Shown piece by piece: positions 1 to 7,150 of a stretch of DNA of 40,361 bases; the first letter of the stretch is position 1, and each line of letters begins with the position of its first letter. The stretch comes from JANNXQ01 sp038238555 (GTDB lineage Bacteria; Verrucomicrobiota; Verrucomicrobiia; Chthoniobacterales; Chthoniobacteraceae). A program made the translations under genes and the position numbers. The notes beneath the pieces are model-generated. The model was not told the origin of the DNA. It saw only the letters and a program-made list of their open reading frames with translations, and did not search any database. The stretch lies in contig JBBRXP010000034.1 of the NCBI GenBank assembly GCA_038238555.1, positions 1 to 40,361 on the forward strand. The letters run 5' to 3'.

Positions 1-95
1 CCGGCTGTCACGGCCCCTGCTGCCGGCCTCCGGCTTTCCCCCACCACGCAGGGGCCGCGCCAGCCTCCGCGGTCTCTGAGCTTGAGTCGTTAGGC
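1..95 (+). repeat. attC site, 3' part (5' part outside the window)
   Basis: Bases 1-95 match the right half of the other attC sites here and end in the core R' box GTTAGGC at 89-95. It is the intact form of the attC variant into which the island has inserted elsewhere: the run GGCTGTCACGGCCCCTG is continuous near its start. Confidence 0.8.
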
Positions 96-156
96 GTTTC
101 TACGCGCGTCCCGAGTAACGAAAGCCAAAGAAGCAACCTGTAACTCCACCCGAACC

Positions 157-444
157 GTGAAATCCAAGACCGAAGACGCAGACCTCAGCGGTTCCGAGTT
201 CATCAATACCAATCTTAGTGCAGCGCAGTTCCGCGATGTCCGTCTCGCTGCTGCACAGTTCATTGACGTCAACTTATCGGAGGCTCTTTTCGAGGATGTC
301 GCTCTGACCCGCACCGTCATTCGCAACGTTAACTGTTCCCACCTGACCATTGAGGACGCTTGCTACGAGGGCATGCTCATCGACGGCATTCTCGTCACCG
401 AGTTGCTTCATGCTTATCGTAGCCAGCACCCAGAATTCCAATGA
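157..444 (+). CDS. Pentapeptide-repeat protein (integron cassette gene)
   Basis: A 95-residue protein from a GTG start. It has repeated five-residue units of the A/C-D/N-L-X-X type (for example ADLSG, TNLSA, VNLSE, ALFED) through about residues 7-70. Such repeats fold into a right-handed beta-helix; the family has many roles and none can be assigned here. The gene is the first of its cassette, starting 61 bases after the upstream R' box GTTAGGC. The cassette closes at 766-772 with GCCTAAC, the exact complement, as expected for one mobilisable cassette. No clear ribosome binding site is visible. The start was chosen because the repeats begin soon after it. Confidence 0.7.
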   Translation: MKSKTEDADLSGSEFINTNLSAAQFRDVRLAAAQFIDVNLSEALFEDVALTRTVIRNVNCSHLTIEDACYEGMLIDGILVTELLHAYRSQHPEFQ

Positions 445-765
445 CCGCAATCCTTATGCGTTACGTAAACTCTCCGTTCGGCGCACACCGCGCGCCTGTC
501 ACGGAGCCAGCAACCACCTTCGCCCCGGCAGGCTCCGCGCCAGTCACGCGGTCTGCTTGGCGTCTCGGACACTCGAATCCGCCATCTGCGCTCGAGGAAA
601 GAGAGCGGACATCGAAAGCGTCTCGACAACCGAAAGCATTTTAGAGGAGAGTCTACTTATGCGAGGCGACTTCTTCGATACTCAGATAGGTTTTTCCGGA
701 TGTTTCTCCACGAGTCACCATTGCATTCCACGTCCCTCGCCTCGGAACTCCAATTCGGAAGAAAC
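445..765. other. Gene-free end of the first cassette
   Basis: No convincing coding sequence in any frame. A stretch around 490-565 (CGCGCCTGTCACGG, then GGCTCCGCGCCAGTCACG) resembles a decayed attC arm but lacks usable R boxes, so the cassette may have absorbed an older one. Confidence 0.4.
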
Positions 766-935
766 GCCTAACAATGGCGCTGCAGCGAACTGCTCCGCGC
801 GTCACGGTAGCTGCTATTCTTATTCGAGAGTCTCTCGTCCGTGCCACCTCTTTCGTAGCTCGTATGCGCTTTCTTCGCTTCACCTTCGCAGCTACCGCGC
901 CGCGCTCCGCAGTCGCTGAGCTTGAGTCGTTAGCC
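766..935 (+). repeat. Integron attC site
   Basis: R'' box GCCTAAC at 766-772 and R' box GTTAGCC at 929-935 bound a 170-bp imperfect palindrome. The arm GCGTCACGGTAGCTGC pairs with GCAGCTACCGCGCCGCGC. The downstream cassette begins with TTAGCC and ends with GGCTAAC at 1500-1506, which is complementary as the attC model requires. Confidence 0.9.
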
Positions 936-984
936 GCTTCTACGCACGTCTTGTATTCCCATCCGAAAACCCTACCATGAAGAC

Positions 985-1233
985 GTGCCCACGATTTTAC
1001 GCGAACGCGGTTTTCGATTCTTCTTCTACATGGCCGACAGGTTCGAGCCTCCGCACGTCCATGTTCAGCGCGACGACTGCGCAGCCAAACTCTGGCTCGA
1101 TCCACTCGAATTCGCTTTCGTGGAGGGCTTCCGCCGCCACGAAGCCAACGACATCCTTCACATCACAGAACAGCACCGCGACGAATTCCTTCGGGCGTGG
1201 TATAAGACCTTCGGAGACCTAAGCCATGAATGA
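985..1233 (+). CDS. DUF4160 protein (putative toxin-antitoxin partner)
   Basis: An 82-residue protein with a GTG start and the whole DUF4160 pattern: MPTILRERGFRFFFY at the N-terminus, then EPPHVHVQRD and AKLWLDPLEF. Length is normal for the family. DUF4160 genes are usually followed by a DUF2442 gene, and these pairs occur widely in cassettes and accessory DNA, where they are thought to be toxin-antitoxin-like; the biochemistry is not settled. Here its last eight bases overlap the DUF2442 start (1226-1233), so the two are probably translated together. An ATG at 977 in another frame is not used, because it gives no recognisable protein. Confidence 0.85.
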   Translation: MPTILRERGFRFFFYMADRFEPPHVHVQRDDCAAKLWLDPLEFAFVEGFRRHEANDILHITEQHRDEFLRAWYKTFGDLSHE

Positions 1234-1492
1234 CCTTCGCATCCATCACGTTACCTTTTCCGGTGATTCCATGTCCGTTAGCTTCTCGGACGAGCGCAGC
1301 GTTGCCGTGCCTCTCAGTGCATTTCCTCGCCTTTGCGCGGCATCGTCAGCCGAGCGCGAGCAGTGGCAACTCATCGGGCGCGGCCTCGGTGTTCATTGGG
1401 AGTCGCTCGACGAGGATTTGTCCGTCGAGAACATACTTCTGGCATACAGCCGCACCAAAACGTCCGAGTATGCTCACGCTTCGCACGAGTGA
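1226..1492 (+). CDS. DUF2442 protein
   Basis: An 88-residue protein with a DUF2442 pattern: a short beta-rich N-terminus (VSFSDERSVAVPLSAFPRL) followed by WQLIGRGLGVHWESLDEDLSVENIL. This WP-type DEDLS segment is the family's best-conserved part. It overlaps the DUF4160 gene by eight bases in the same cassette. DUF2442 proteins are small partners of DUF4160 proteins and are often suggested to be the regulatory or antitoxin half of the pair. The gene stops just before the R'' box GGCTAAC at 1500, typical of cassette packing. Confidence 0.85.
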   Translation: MNDLRIHHVTFSGDSMSVSFSDERSVAVPLSAFPRLCAASSAEREQWQLIGRGLGVHWESLDEDLSVENILLAYSRTKTSEYAHASHE

Positions 1493-1499
1493 ACGAAGC

Positions 1500-1538
1500 G
1501 GCTAACCATGCGCTGCAGCGAACCGGCGCGGCTGTCAC
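1500..1538 (+). repeat. attC site, left half (split by the island)
   Basis: R'' box GGCTAAC (1500-1506) followed by the standard arm (ATGCGCTGCAGCGAACC). The palindrome stops abruptly at the AC of 1537-1538. Its right half is found at 20961-21047. Rejoined, they give a 124-bp attC matching the site at 1-95. Confidence 0.88.
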
Positions 1539-1556
1539 ACCCGCTGTTGGGTATTT
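1519..1556. other. attL: left junction of the island
   Basis: Bases 1519-1536 are target attC DNA, 1537-1538 (AC) are shared by both junctions, and 1539-1556 are the island's half-site (opposite strand AAATACCCAACAGCGGGT). The recombinase stop codon (1535-1537, opposite strand) uses two target bases and one shared base. Confidence 0.85.
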
Positions 1557-3028
1557 GTAGTTTCTTCTGACGAAGGTAAGCAGGTGAATCGCATGGTGAT
1601 GCGCTGTTGGGGCACATCGACGATCACGGACTCGACGAGGCTTTGGACGACTTCGCGCTTTCTTTCCAGGTCGAGATTCGGCCACGTCTCATGCAATTTG
1701 ACGGCTTCTTCGACGACGGCTTCTGCACTCAATGTGTCGGCTTTGCCCACGTCAACTTCGGCTTGGAGGCGGAGTTGTTCCTCCTGTAGCTGACGGAGGC
1801 GGTCTTCGAGCGGTTCGTTGAGTTCTTTGAAGCGCTCAATCGAAGCGGCACCGGCGAGATAAAGTTGGTGCGTCCGGCTCATTTGCTCTTTGACCTTGGC
1901 GATCTCGGTTTTCGTGGCGGCGAGCAAATCGGTCTTTTCGCGCGCGTTTTCCGTCGCACTGCGGATGTGGCCGGCGATGCGATGCGGGTCGGCGAAATAG
2001 GCGCGGAGTTGATCGAGGAAAATGTGCTCAAGGTCGAGGCATGGAATGCGCTCCCCGCAGCCGTCGCACCGGTATTTCGGGCTGTTGGTCGTCACATACA
2101 TCCGAGAACCGCAGACGCAGTGAAGCACTCCGCTGAAAAGCTGCTTTGGAGTCTTGCCAGGCTTTTTGACCCGTTTCGCTTGCGCTTCCAGAATGCGGTT
2201 CACTTGAGTCCAGACCACTTCGGAAATAATCGGTTCGCAGTGAATCTCACCCCACTGGCTCTCCGGTTTCGGCTTGTTCTTCCATGAGCCGACGCGCTTC
2301 GCCCGGTTGATGTAGTACACGCCCTTGGCGCTGGTGCATTCGAGCACGCGGCCAACTGTGGTGTCATACCACTCCTTGCCCTCACGAGTGCGGTAGCCGC
2401 GTTCGTTGAGAATGCGGGCGACGGCACCTTTGCGCTGGTGCTTGAGGAAAAGTTCGTAGGCGAGTTTCCGAACCGGGGCTTGTTCGGAATGCGGAAGGAG
2501 CTTCCGTTCCTTCCATTCATATCCGAAGGGTGCATGACCATTGATCGGCTTACCGAGTTTCGCCCGCACCTCGATCGAAGCACGCACGCGGCTGCCGATT
2601 TCTTCACGCTCCCACTGCGCCATTGCCGCGATGATGGTGTAGAAAAGCAGGCCAACCGGCGTGCTCGTGTCGAAGGACTCTTCGATGGAAATGAGCGCTG
2701 CACCCTTCTGTTGAAAGAACTCGGCAAACTCCAAAAGCTCGCGGGTGTTCCGGGCGAGGCGCGCGAGTTTGGAAAAGATGAGTCCCTTGATGTGCCCACG
2801 CTGAATGTCGCGGAGCATCCGTTTCGCTTCCGCATGATCCTTGACCGACTTTCCGCTGACCCCCGCAAGGTCATAGGTTTCGCGGATTTCGTAGCCTTTC
2901 AATCCTGCGTAGGCTTTCGCTCGCTCCATGTGATGCTGCGGGCTTTCGCCTCGCGCTTGGTCGTCCGTGGAGACGCGAATCCAGACGCCGACGGGCATTT
3001 TCGTGGGAAGGGAAGAAGAGGTTTTCAT
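1535..3028 (-). CDS. Large serine recombinase (island integrase)
   Basis: A 497-residue site-specific recombinase. The resolvase/invertase catalytic domain spans about residues 12-160, with the nucleophile serine in RVSTDDQ (Ser20) and the arginine-rich SKLARLARN segment near 86-94. A Recombinase domain follows (about 165-285), then a zinc ribbon (Cys304, Cys306, Cys321, Cys324), a coiled coil (about 360-430) and a C-terminal strand region. It should cut with 2-base staggered ends, matching the AC overlap seen at the junctions. The gene ends exactly at attL: its last codon GTG and stop TGA straddle the crossover. In the excised circle the frame continues into the HTH tail at 20662-20960. Start: ATG at 3028; ATG at 2998 (MPVGVW) is a possible alternative, and neither has a strong ribosome binding site. 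Confidence 0.92.
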   Translation of the reverse strand: MKTSSSLPTKMPVGVWIRVSTDDQARGESPQHHMERAKAYAGLKGYEIRETYDLAGVSGKSVKDHAEAKRMLRDIQRGHIKGLIFSKLARLARNTRELLEFAEFFQQKGAALISIEESFDTSTPVGLLFYTIIAAMAQWEREEIGSRVRASIEVRAKLGKPINGHAPFGYEWKERKLLPHSEQAPVRKLAYELFLKHQRKGAVARILNERGYRTREGKEWYDTTVGRVLECTSAKGVYYINRAKRVGSWKNKPKPESQWGEIHCEPIISEVVWTQVNRILEAQAKRVKKPGKTPKQLFSGVLHCVCGSRMYVTTNSPKYRCDGCGERIPCLDLEHIFLDQLRAYFADPHRIAGHIRSATENAREKTDLLAATKTEIAKVKEQMSRTHQLYLAGAASIERFKELNEPLEDRLRQLQEEQLRLQAEVDVGKADTLSAEAVVEEAVKLHETWPNLDLERKREVVQSLVESVIVDVPQQRITMRFTCLPSSEETTNTQQRV

Positions 3029-3109
3029 GGCGAAGAAACGTAGCTGTTCATACTACGCATTGCAAGATTTTTGTAGTCCGAAAAGCTACGGAGCATTATA
3101 CGCAGTTCC

Positions 3110-3346
3110 GTGTCTGACCGAATCATCGAAGAATCCGATCTTGTTTCCCTCGCGAAAGACGCACGCTCCAAGACTGGCAAAACGCGGGCGCAGGCCGCGC
3201 GCGAGCTTGGCGTCGCCCGTCCTACTGTTGTCCAGGCCGAAGAAGAACCTGAACGTGGGCTGCACAAGCTCCGAATACAAATCATAGAGCGGTATTCCGA
3301 ATACGAAGTCATTGGCCCTGTGTATCTGCTTCGGAAGAAGCGATAG
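3110..3346 (+). CDS. Small HTH DNA-binding protein
   Basis: A 78-residue protein from a GTG start. A helix-turn-helix is visible at about residues 22-42 (KTRAQAARELGVARPTVVQA), followed by EEEPERGLHKLRIQIIERY. It lies head to head with the recombinase gene (start 3028), with an 81-bp gap holding an AT-rich stretch and short inverted repeats (CGTAG/CTACG). It may therefore regulate the recombinase, the operon that follows, or both. It precedes the TIR gene by 62 bases on the same strand. The regulatory role is inference from position; the fold call rests on the HTH pattern. Confidence 0.65.
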   Translation: MSDRIIEESDLVSLAKDARSKTGKTRAQAARELGVARPTVVQAEEEPERGLHKLRIQIIERYSEYEVIGPVYLLRKKR

Positions 3347-3408
3347 CTGTTTCGCGGAGACTGGGAAAGCTTGGCTTGCGCACCGCTCGCTGCAATAAGC
3401 TCGCGGCC

Positions 3409-3753
3409 ATGCCCGACGACTTCCAATACGACGTCTTCCTCAGCCACAGCGCGAAGGACAAGGCGGTGGTGCGCCCGCTGGCGGAGCGGTTGCGGGCGGA
3501 CGGGGTGAAGGTGTGGTTCGATGAATGGGTGCTCAAGCCTGGCGACAGCATCCCGGCCAAGATCGAGGAAGAGCTGGAGCGCTCACGCGTGCTGGTGTTC
3601 TGCATGTCGGCCAATGCGTTCGGCTCGGACTGGGCGCAGTTGGAGTCCGGCACCTTCCGGTTTCGCGAGCCGCTGGACAAGGAGCGCCGCTTCATTTCCC
3701 TGCGGCTCGACTATGTGCACATACGACAAGATCAAGTGCGTATTCAATTATGA
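3409..3753 (+). CDS. TIR-domain protein (putative NADase effector)
   Basis: A 114-residue protein that is essentially one TIR domain. YDVFLSHSAKDK opens the domain, and VKVWFDEWVLKPGDSI and SANAFGSDWAQLE follow. The W75-x3-E79 pair marks the usual catalytic glutamate of TIR NADases. Many bacterial TIR proteins cleave NAD+ as effectors of anti-phage systems. After residue 101 (RFISLRLD) the sequence no longer looks like the usual TIR C-terminus, so the last strand and helix may be lost. ATG at 3409 was preferred to an upstream ATG at 3376 because the domain starts directly after it. Its stop overlaps the ATPase start (ATGA, 3750-3753), indicating translational coupling. Confidence 0.8.
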   Translation: MPDDFQYDVFLSHSAKDKAVVRPLAERLRADGVKVWFDEWVLKPGDSIPAKIEEELERSRVLVFCMSANAFGSDWAQLESGTFRFREPLDKERRFISLRLDYVHIRQDQVRIQL

Positions 3754-5755
3754 ACGAACAATTCAGCCTTGGGCTTCCATCGCCGCGCGAGATAACTCCA
3801 TCTGCGGAGCGGCAAACGCCCGTAGTCTGGGTGAAAGAACTGCGTCTATTGCGTGAACTCAAAGTGGAGGCTGAAATCATCCGCACCGTTCAACTCCATC
3901 CTGGACTAAATATCCTTTGGGCGAAGCCAGCCGATAGAGACAAGATACCTACGCTTTATGAGGATGGCATGTCCGGCCACGCAACGGGAAAGACCACATT
4001 TTGCCGCCTGCTGCGCTACGTGCTTGGCGAAGGCAACTATGGCAATAATGCGCTGCGCGAAGGCGTGAGGCAGAAGTTCAGCAACGAGGGGTGGGTTACC
4101 GCGGAGGTTCACATTCACGGAACGCCTTGGGTGGTTGGTCGTCCACTTGGCGTGGGGCCACGTTCGTTCGCCATTTCCGATCGCACTATCGACCGATTGT
4201 TTGAAGACAACGCTCGTCCGAGCTTCGACGATTACCTCAATGTGATTCAGGAGGCTCTGATGGGACCGGTGATGGTGAAGCGGTTCACCTCGTCAGGCGA
4301 ACGCATCGGATGGCAACACATCCTCCCCTGGCTTGCACGCGACCAGGAATGTCGTTACCGGGATTTGGTGGAGTGGCGCGACCCACTGAGCGAGTCGCAG
4401 TCACCGGGCATCGCTGTTTCCGACCGTCAGTATCTGGTGCGGGCGTTGCTCGCGCTCGTATCTGAGCAGGAACAGAATGAGTTGGAATTGAACGGGCGGT
4501 TGCTGGCGCTGAACAAAACCGACGAGACGCTGCTGCCGAAGTTGCAGCACCAATCCAAGGTCGACGTGGAACGCTTGAAGGCTGCCTTGAAAAAGGAATT
4601 GCCCGACCTCGGTGACGAGCTTTTCCACCAGGCGGTCAACATAGAACTCGATGGCCGTGCGAAGGTCTTGGAAGGAGAGGAGAAGAAGCTGCCAATTGCC
4701 AAGGAGATTGACGACTTGCAGGAAGCGTGGCGGAAGGAGGCATCCAAGGCAGATGCCGCCAAGGACACTATGGAGGAGGTCGAACAGACCATCGAGAAGC
4801 AACAAATGAAGCTCCGGCTGCTCCGCAAGGAAATCACACCCGACAAATACAAGGAATGGCTGGCTACATTGCCGCCGCCAAAAGGCTACTGCGCCGTGCC
4901 ATTGGAACTAGCCCGTAAAGCGGGATGCAATCTCGCCCTGGGTAGGCCCATCGACCTGCAATCCGAAGTTCAGATCGAAAAGGCCAAAGACCAAGCGGAG
5001 GCTATCCTCAAATTCATCAACAGTCTCAGCAAGGATGTTGCAGCTAAGGCGGCCACGGTAAACCGGCTCGAAGGCGTCGCCCGCGAAGCGCGGAAGAGAC
5101 TGATGGAGGCTCAGACTCGACAATTGAATGGGACCCAGGTGCTGACACGAGAGCGGGACAAGGTGGAAGAACTTGGCACCCTTGCGGCAAACGCCCGAAA
5201 GGCGTGGGACGACGCCCAGGAATTGGCGAAGAAAATCATAACGACCGCGGGGGAGATTGAGGATTCACGGAAGCGTCAGGACCAGATTCGGAAGCAGCAC
5301 CAGAAGGCGATTAGCAAGTTTTCTGAGGTTTATAGCCAACTCATTCGCGCCGTGATGGGCAAGTCGCTCTCGGCTGCCGTTGAGTTCTCCGGCAGAAGCA
5401 TCGCGCTGTCGCTGGAATACCACGGCAAGCTGACCAGCGCCGCAATCGAGAGCATCAAAATCATCGCGTTCGACATGGCAGCAATGTTGAGCAGCGTGGA
5501 GGGCGTCGGGTTCCATCCCGTTTTCTCATTCACGACGGCCCGCGTGAAGCCGACATGTCAGCGGAGATTTACCAAAAGTTCTTTTTGTTCATGCGGGCGA
5601 TTGAGGAGGCGTTTCCAGGCAATCGCACGCCAAATTTCCAATACATCATCACGACGACGGAGCCGCCGCCCGTCGACCTGCGGGTAAAACCCTGGCTGCT
5701 GGAGACGCTCGATGCATCTGAACCGGAGAGGCGACTGTTCAAAGTGGATTTATGA
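3750..5755 (+). pseudogene. ABC/SMC-like ATPase of the TIR-RES operon (one frameshift)
   Basis: About 668 residues if one base is restored. The P-loop is SGHATGKTTFCRLL near residue 75. The middle has long coiled-coil stretches (for example EEVEQTIEKQQMKLRLLRK). The end carries the Walker B/D-loop type segment, FHPVF in one frame continuing as LIHDGPREADMSAEIYQKF in the next. This architecture belongs to Rad50/SMC-like ATPases found in many defence and three-component ABC operons. Around 5525 the frame breaks: a single missing base separates the last 76 residues, which stay intact to the stop at 5755. That stop overlaps the RES gene start (ATGA, 5752-5755). The break is decay, sequence error or, less likely, programmed. 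The start at 3750 is fixed by the overlap with the TIR gene. Confidence 0.75.
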
Positions 5756-6882
5756 ACTGCTGCACGAAGTGCTTCGCGGACACGGTGCTGATGAAGCATA
5801 TCCAAGAAAATGGGAGCCGAGGCATGTGTGACTACTGCGGAAGGCGCAGGGTGAAAGTTATCGAAGCTTCGTCTCTCCGCGACTTGTTTGAGCCGTTGCT
5901 CTTGATGTTTAAGCCTCTACAATATGGCGAACATTTTCACCCGGATATGGACCGCGAAGCAATTGACGTTGGCGAAACGCTTCCGATCTGCATCGAATGG
6001 AAGAAGGGCTGGGATGTCTTTAGCGATTCACTTTCGCCGAAGAAGAAGTGTGCGCTGCTGGATGAGATTCGTGATCTGGACGCGCGCTCTGGCGATAGCG
6101 ACAGCATCAGCAGCGACGAGCTATGGGCGGCACCCGAGGATTCCTTCTTCTACACCTCCGAGGAAGACATTTGGTATGAGTTCGCCGAAACCATCAAGTG
6201 GAAGCGTCGATTCATCCCCAATACGAACGCAGGGTTTATGTCCGACCCGAAGGACTGGCTGCCCCAATTCTTGCACGAAATAGCATTCTTCACGAAACCC
6301 AAAGACGTTTATTATCGCGCCCGGCTTAGTGGTGTTGAGGAACACTACATTGTCAGCAGTGCTTATCCGAAGTCACAAATGGGTGCCCCTCCAAAGAACA
6401 AGGCGACGGCTGGCCGAGCGAACCCCGTGGGCATTCCTTACCTCTACGTTGCTGAAAAGGAGATGACAGCGGTCGCCGAGATTCGTCCGTTCCTTGGCGG
6501 TCGTGTATCAGTAGCAATGGCTAAGCCCCGCGCTGACCTTCAGCTCGTCGATCTCACAAAAGTGCGCCTAATCGAAAGTCCTTTTGTCCATTCCAACTTG
6601 CAGATGGAAATGGAGCAAAACGCCCTGTTGAGCATCCTGAACCGTGAACTTTCCAAGCCCGTGAATCCAGCCCTCGCCGAGATCGAATACGTCCCGACTC
6701 AGTATCTAGCAGAAGTTATTCTGAACGCGGGCTACGAAGGAATCCGCTACAGGAGCGCGATGCATAGCGGCGGATTCAACGTCGTTTTCTTTGACGAACA
6801 AAAATTGGAAATTGAGGAGCATACGAAGCTGGTAGAGGTTTCTGCAAACAAGTTGGAATACAATCTCGCTCAGACCACGTAG
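5752..6882 (+). CDS. RES-domain protein (putative NAD+ phosphorylase)
   Basis: A 376-residue protein. The N-terminus holds four cysteines in two pairs (Cys4 and Cys7; Cys26 and Cys29), a likely zinc-binding knuckle, followed by an acidic helical region like the HEPN/RES N-terminal domains. The RES domain covers about residues 185-350: YYRARLSG (Arg189, Arg191), YLYVAEKEMTAVAEIRP (Tyr230, Glu243) and SGGFNVVFFD (Asn343 area), the usual R-Y-E-S-N set. Known RES proteins (for example MbcT and RES-Xre toxins) degrade NAD+. Here no Xre/MbcA antitoxin lies next to it. Instead it is the last gene of a coupled TIR-ATPase-RES operon, suggesting an effector held in check by the ATPase complex (inference). 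Confidence 0.82.
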   Translation: MNCCTKCFADTVLMKHIQENGSRGMCDYCGRRRVKVIEASSLRDLFEPLLLMFKPLQYGEHFHPDMDREAIDVGETLPICIEWKKGWDVFSDSLSPKKKCALLDEIRDLDARSGDSDSISSDELWAAPEDSFFYTSEEDIWYEFAETIKWKRRFIPNTNAGFMSDPKDWLPQFLHEIAFFTKPKDVYYRARLSGVEEHYIVSSAYPKSQMGAPPKNKATAGRANPVGIPYLYVAEKEMTAVAEIRPFLGGRVSVAMAKPRADLQLVDLTKVRLIESPFVHSNLQMEMEQNALLSILNRELSKPVNPALAEIEYVPTQYLAEVILNAGYEGIRYRSAMHSGGFNVVFFDEQKLEIEEHTKLVEVSANKLEYNLAQTT

Positions 6883-6885
6883 AGT

Positions 6886-7148
6886 ATATCGCTTCACACG
6901 CGGCAGGCTTTGAGAGAAAAGGGAAGCTGCTCGTGCTCGATGTCGGCGCGCGCATCACGAGCGCGAATCAGAAATGGATCAAAGTTCCCGGGGATGGGGA
7001 CGACGGGATCGACATCCTGCTCGAATTCACCAATGAGGACGGCAACGACATCGCTAATTGGAAGAAGCCGGTGAAGCGGATCGAGTTTGTCGTGGCGGTG
7101 GCGAGAAAAGATGCTTCGATGAACTTTGGGCTGCGCCCGACTCCTACA
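6886..7148 (+). pseudogene. Fragment resembling a DUF4365-type nuclease gene
   Basis: Immediately after the RES stop an open frame without its own start reads EYIASHAAGFERKGKLL, then WIKVPGDGDDGIDILLEFT and NEDGN. GIDILLEF is reminiscent of the GIDGxIE core of DUF4365 and other restriction-like nuclease domains. The reading then turns unrelated and runs into the convergent ATPase gene at 7151. It is most likely a gene remnant left by a deletion. The family call is weak. Confidence 0.3.
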
Positions 7149-7150
7149 AC

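Noticed and set aside
452..565. Possible extra attC site
   Set aside because: Some arm-like words are present, but there are no paired R'' and R' boxes at the proper spacing. Kept only as a remark in the gap entry.
1535..3028. Recombinase considered as an integron integrase or small resolvase
   Set aside because: The RVSTDDQ catalytic serine motif, Recombinase domain and zinc ribbon mark a large serine recombinase; integron integrases are tyrosine recombinases.
5500..5560. Programmed ribosomal frameshift in the ATPase gene
   Set aside because: The bases around 5520-5526 do not form a canonical slippery heptamer and no pseudoknot is obvious. Decay or sequence error is simpler.
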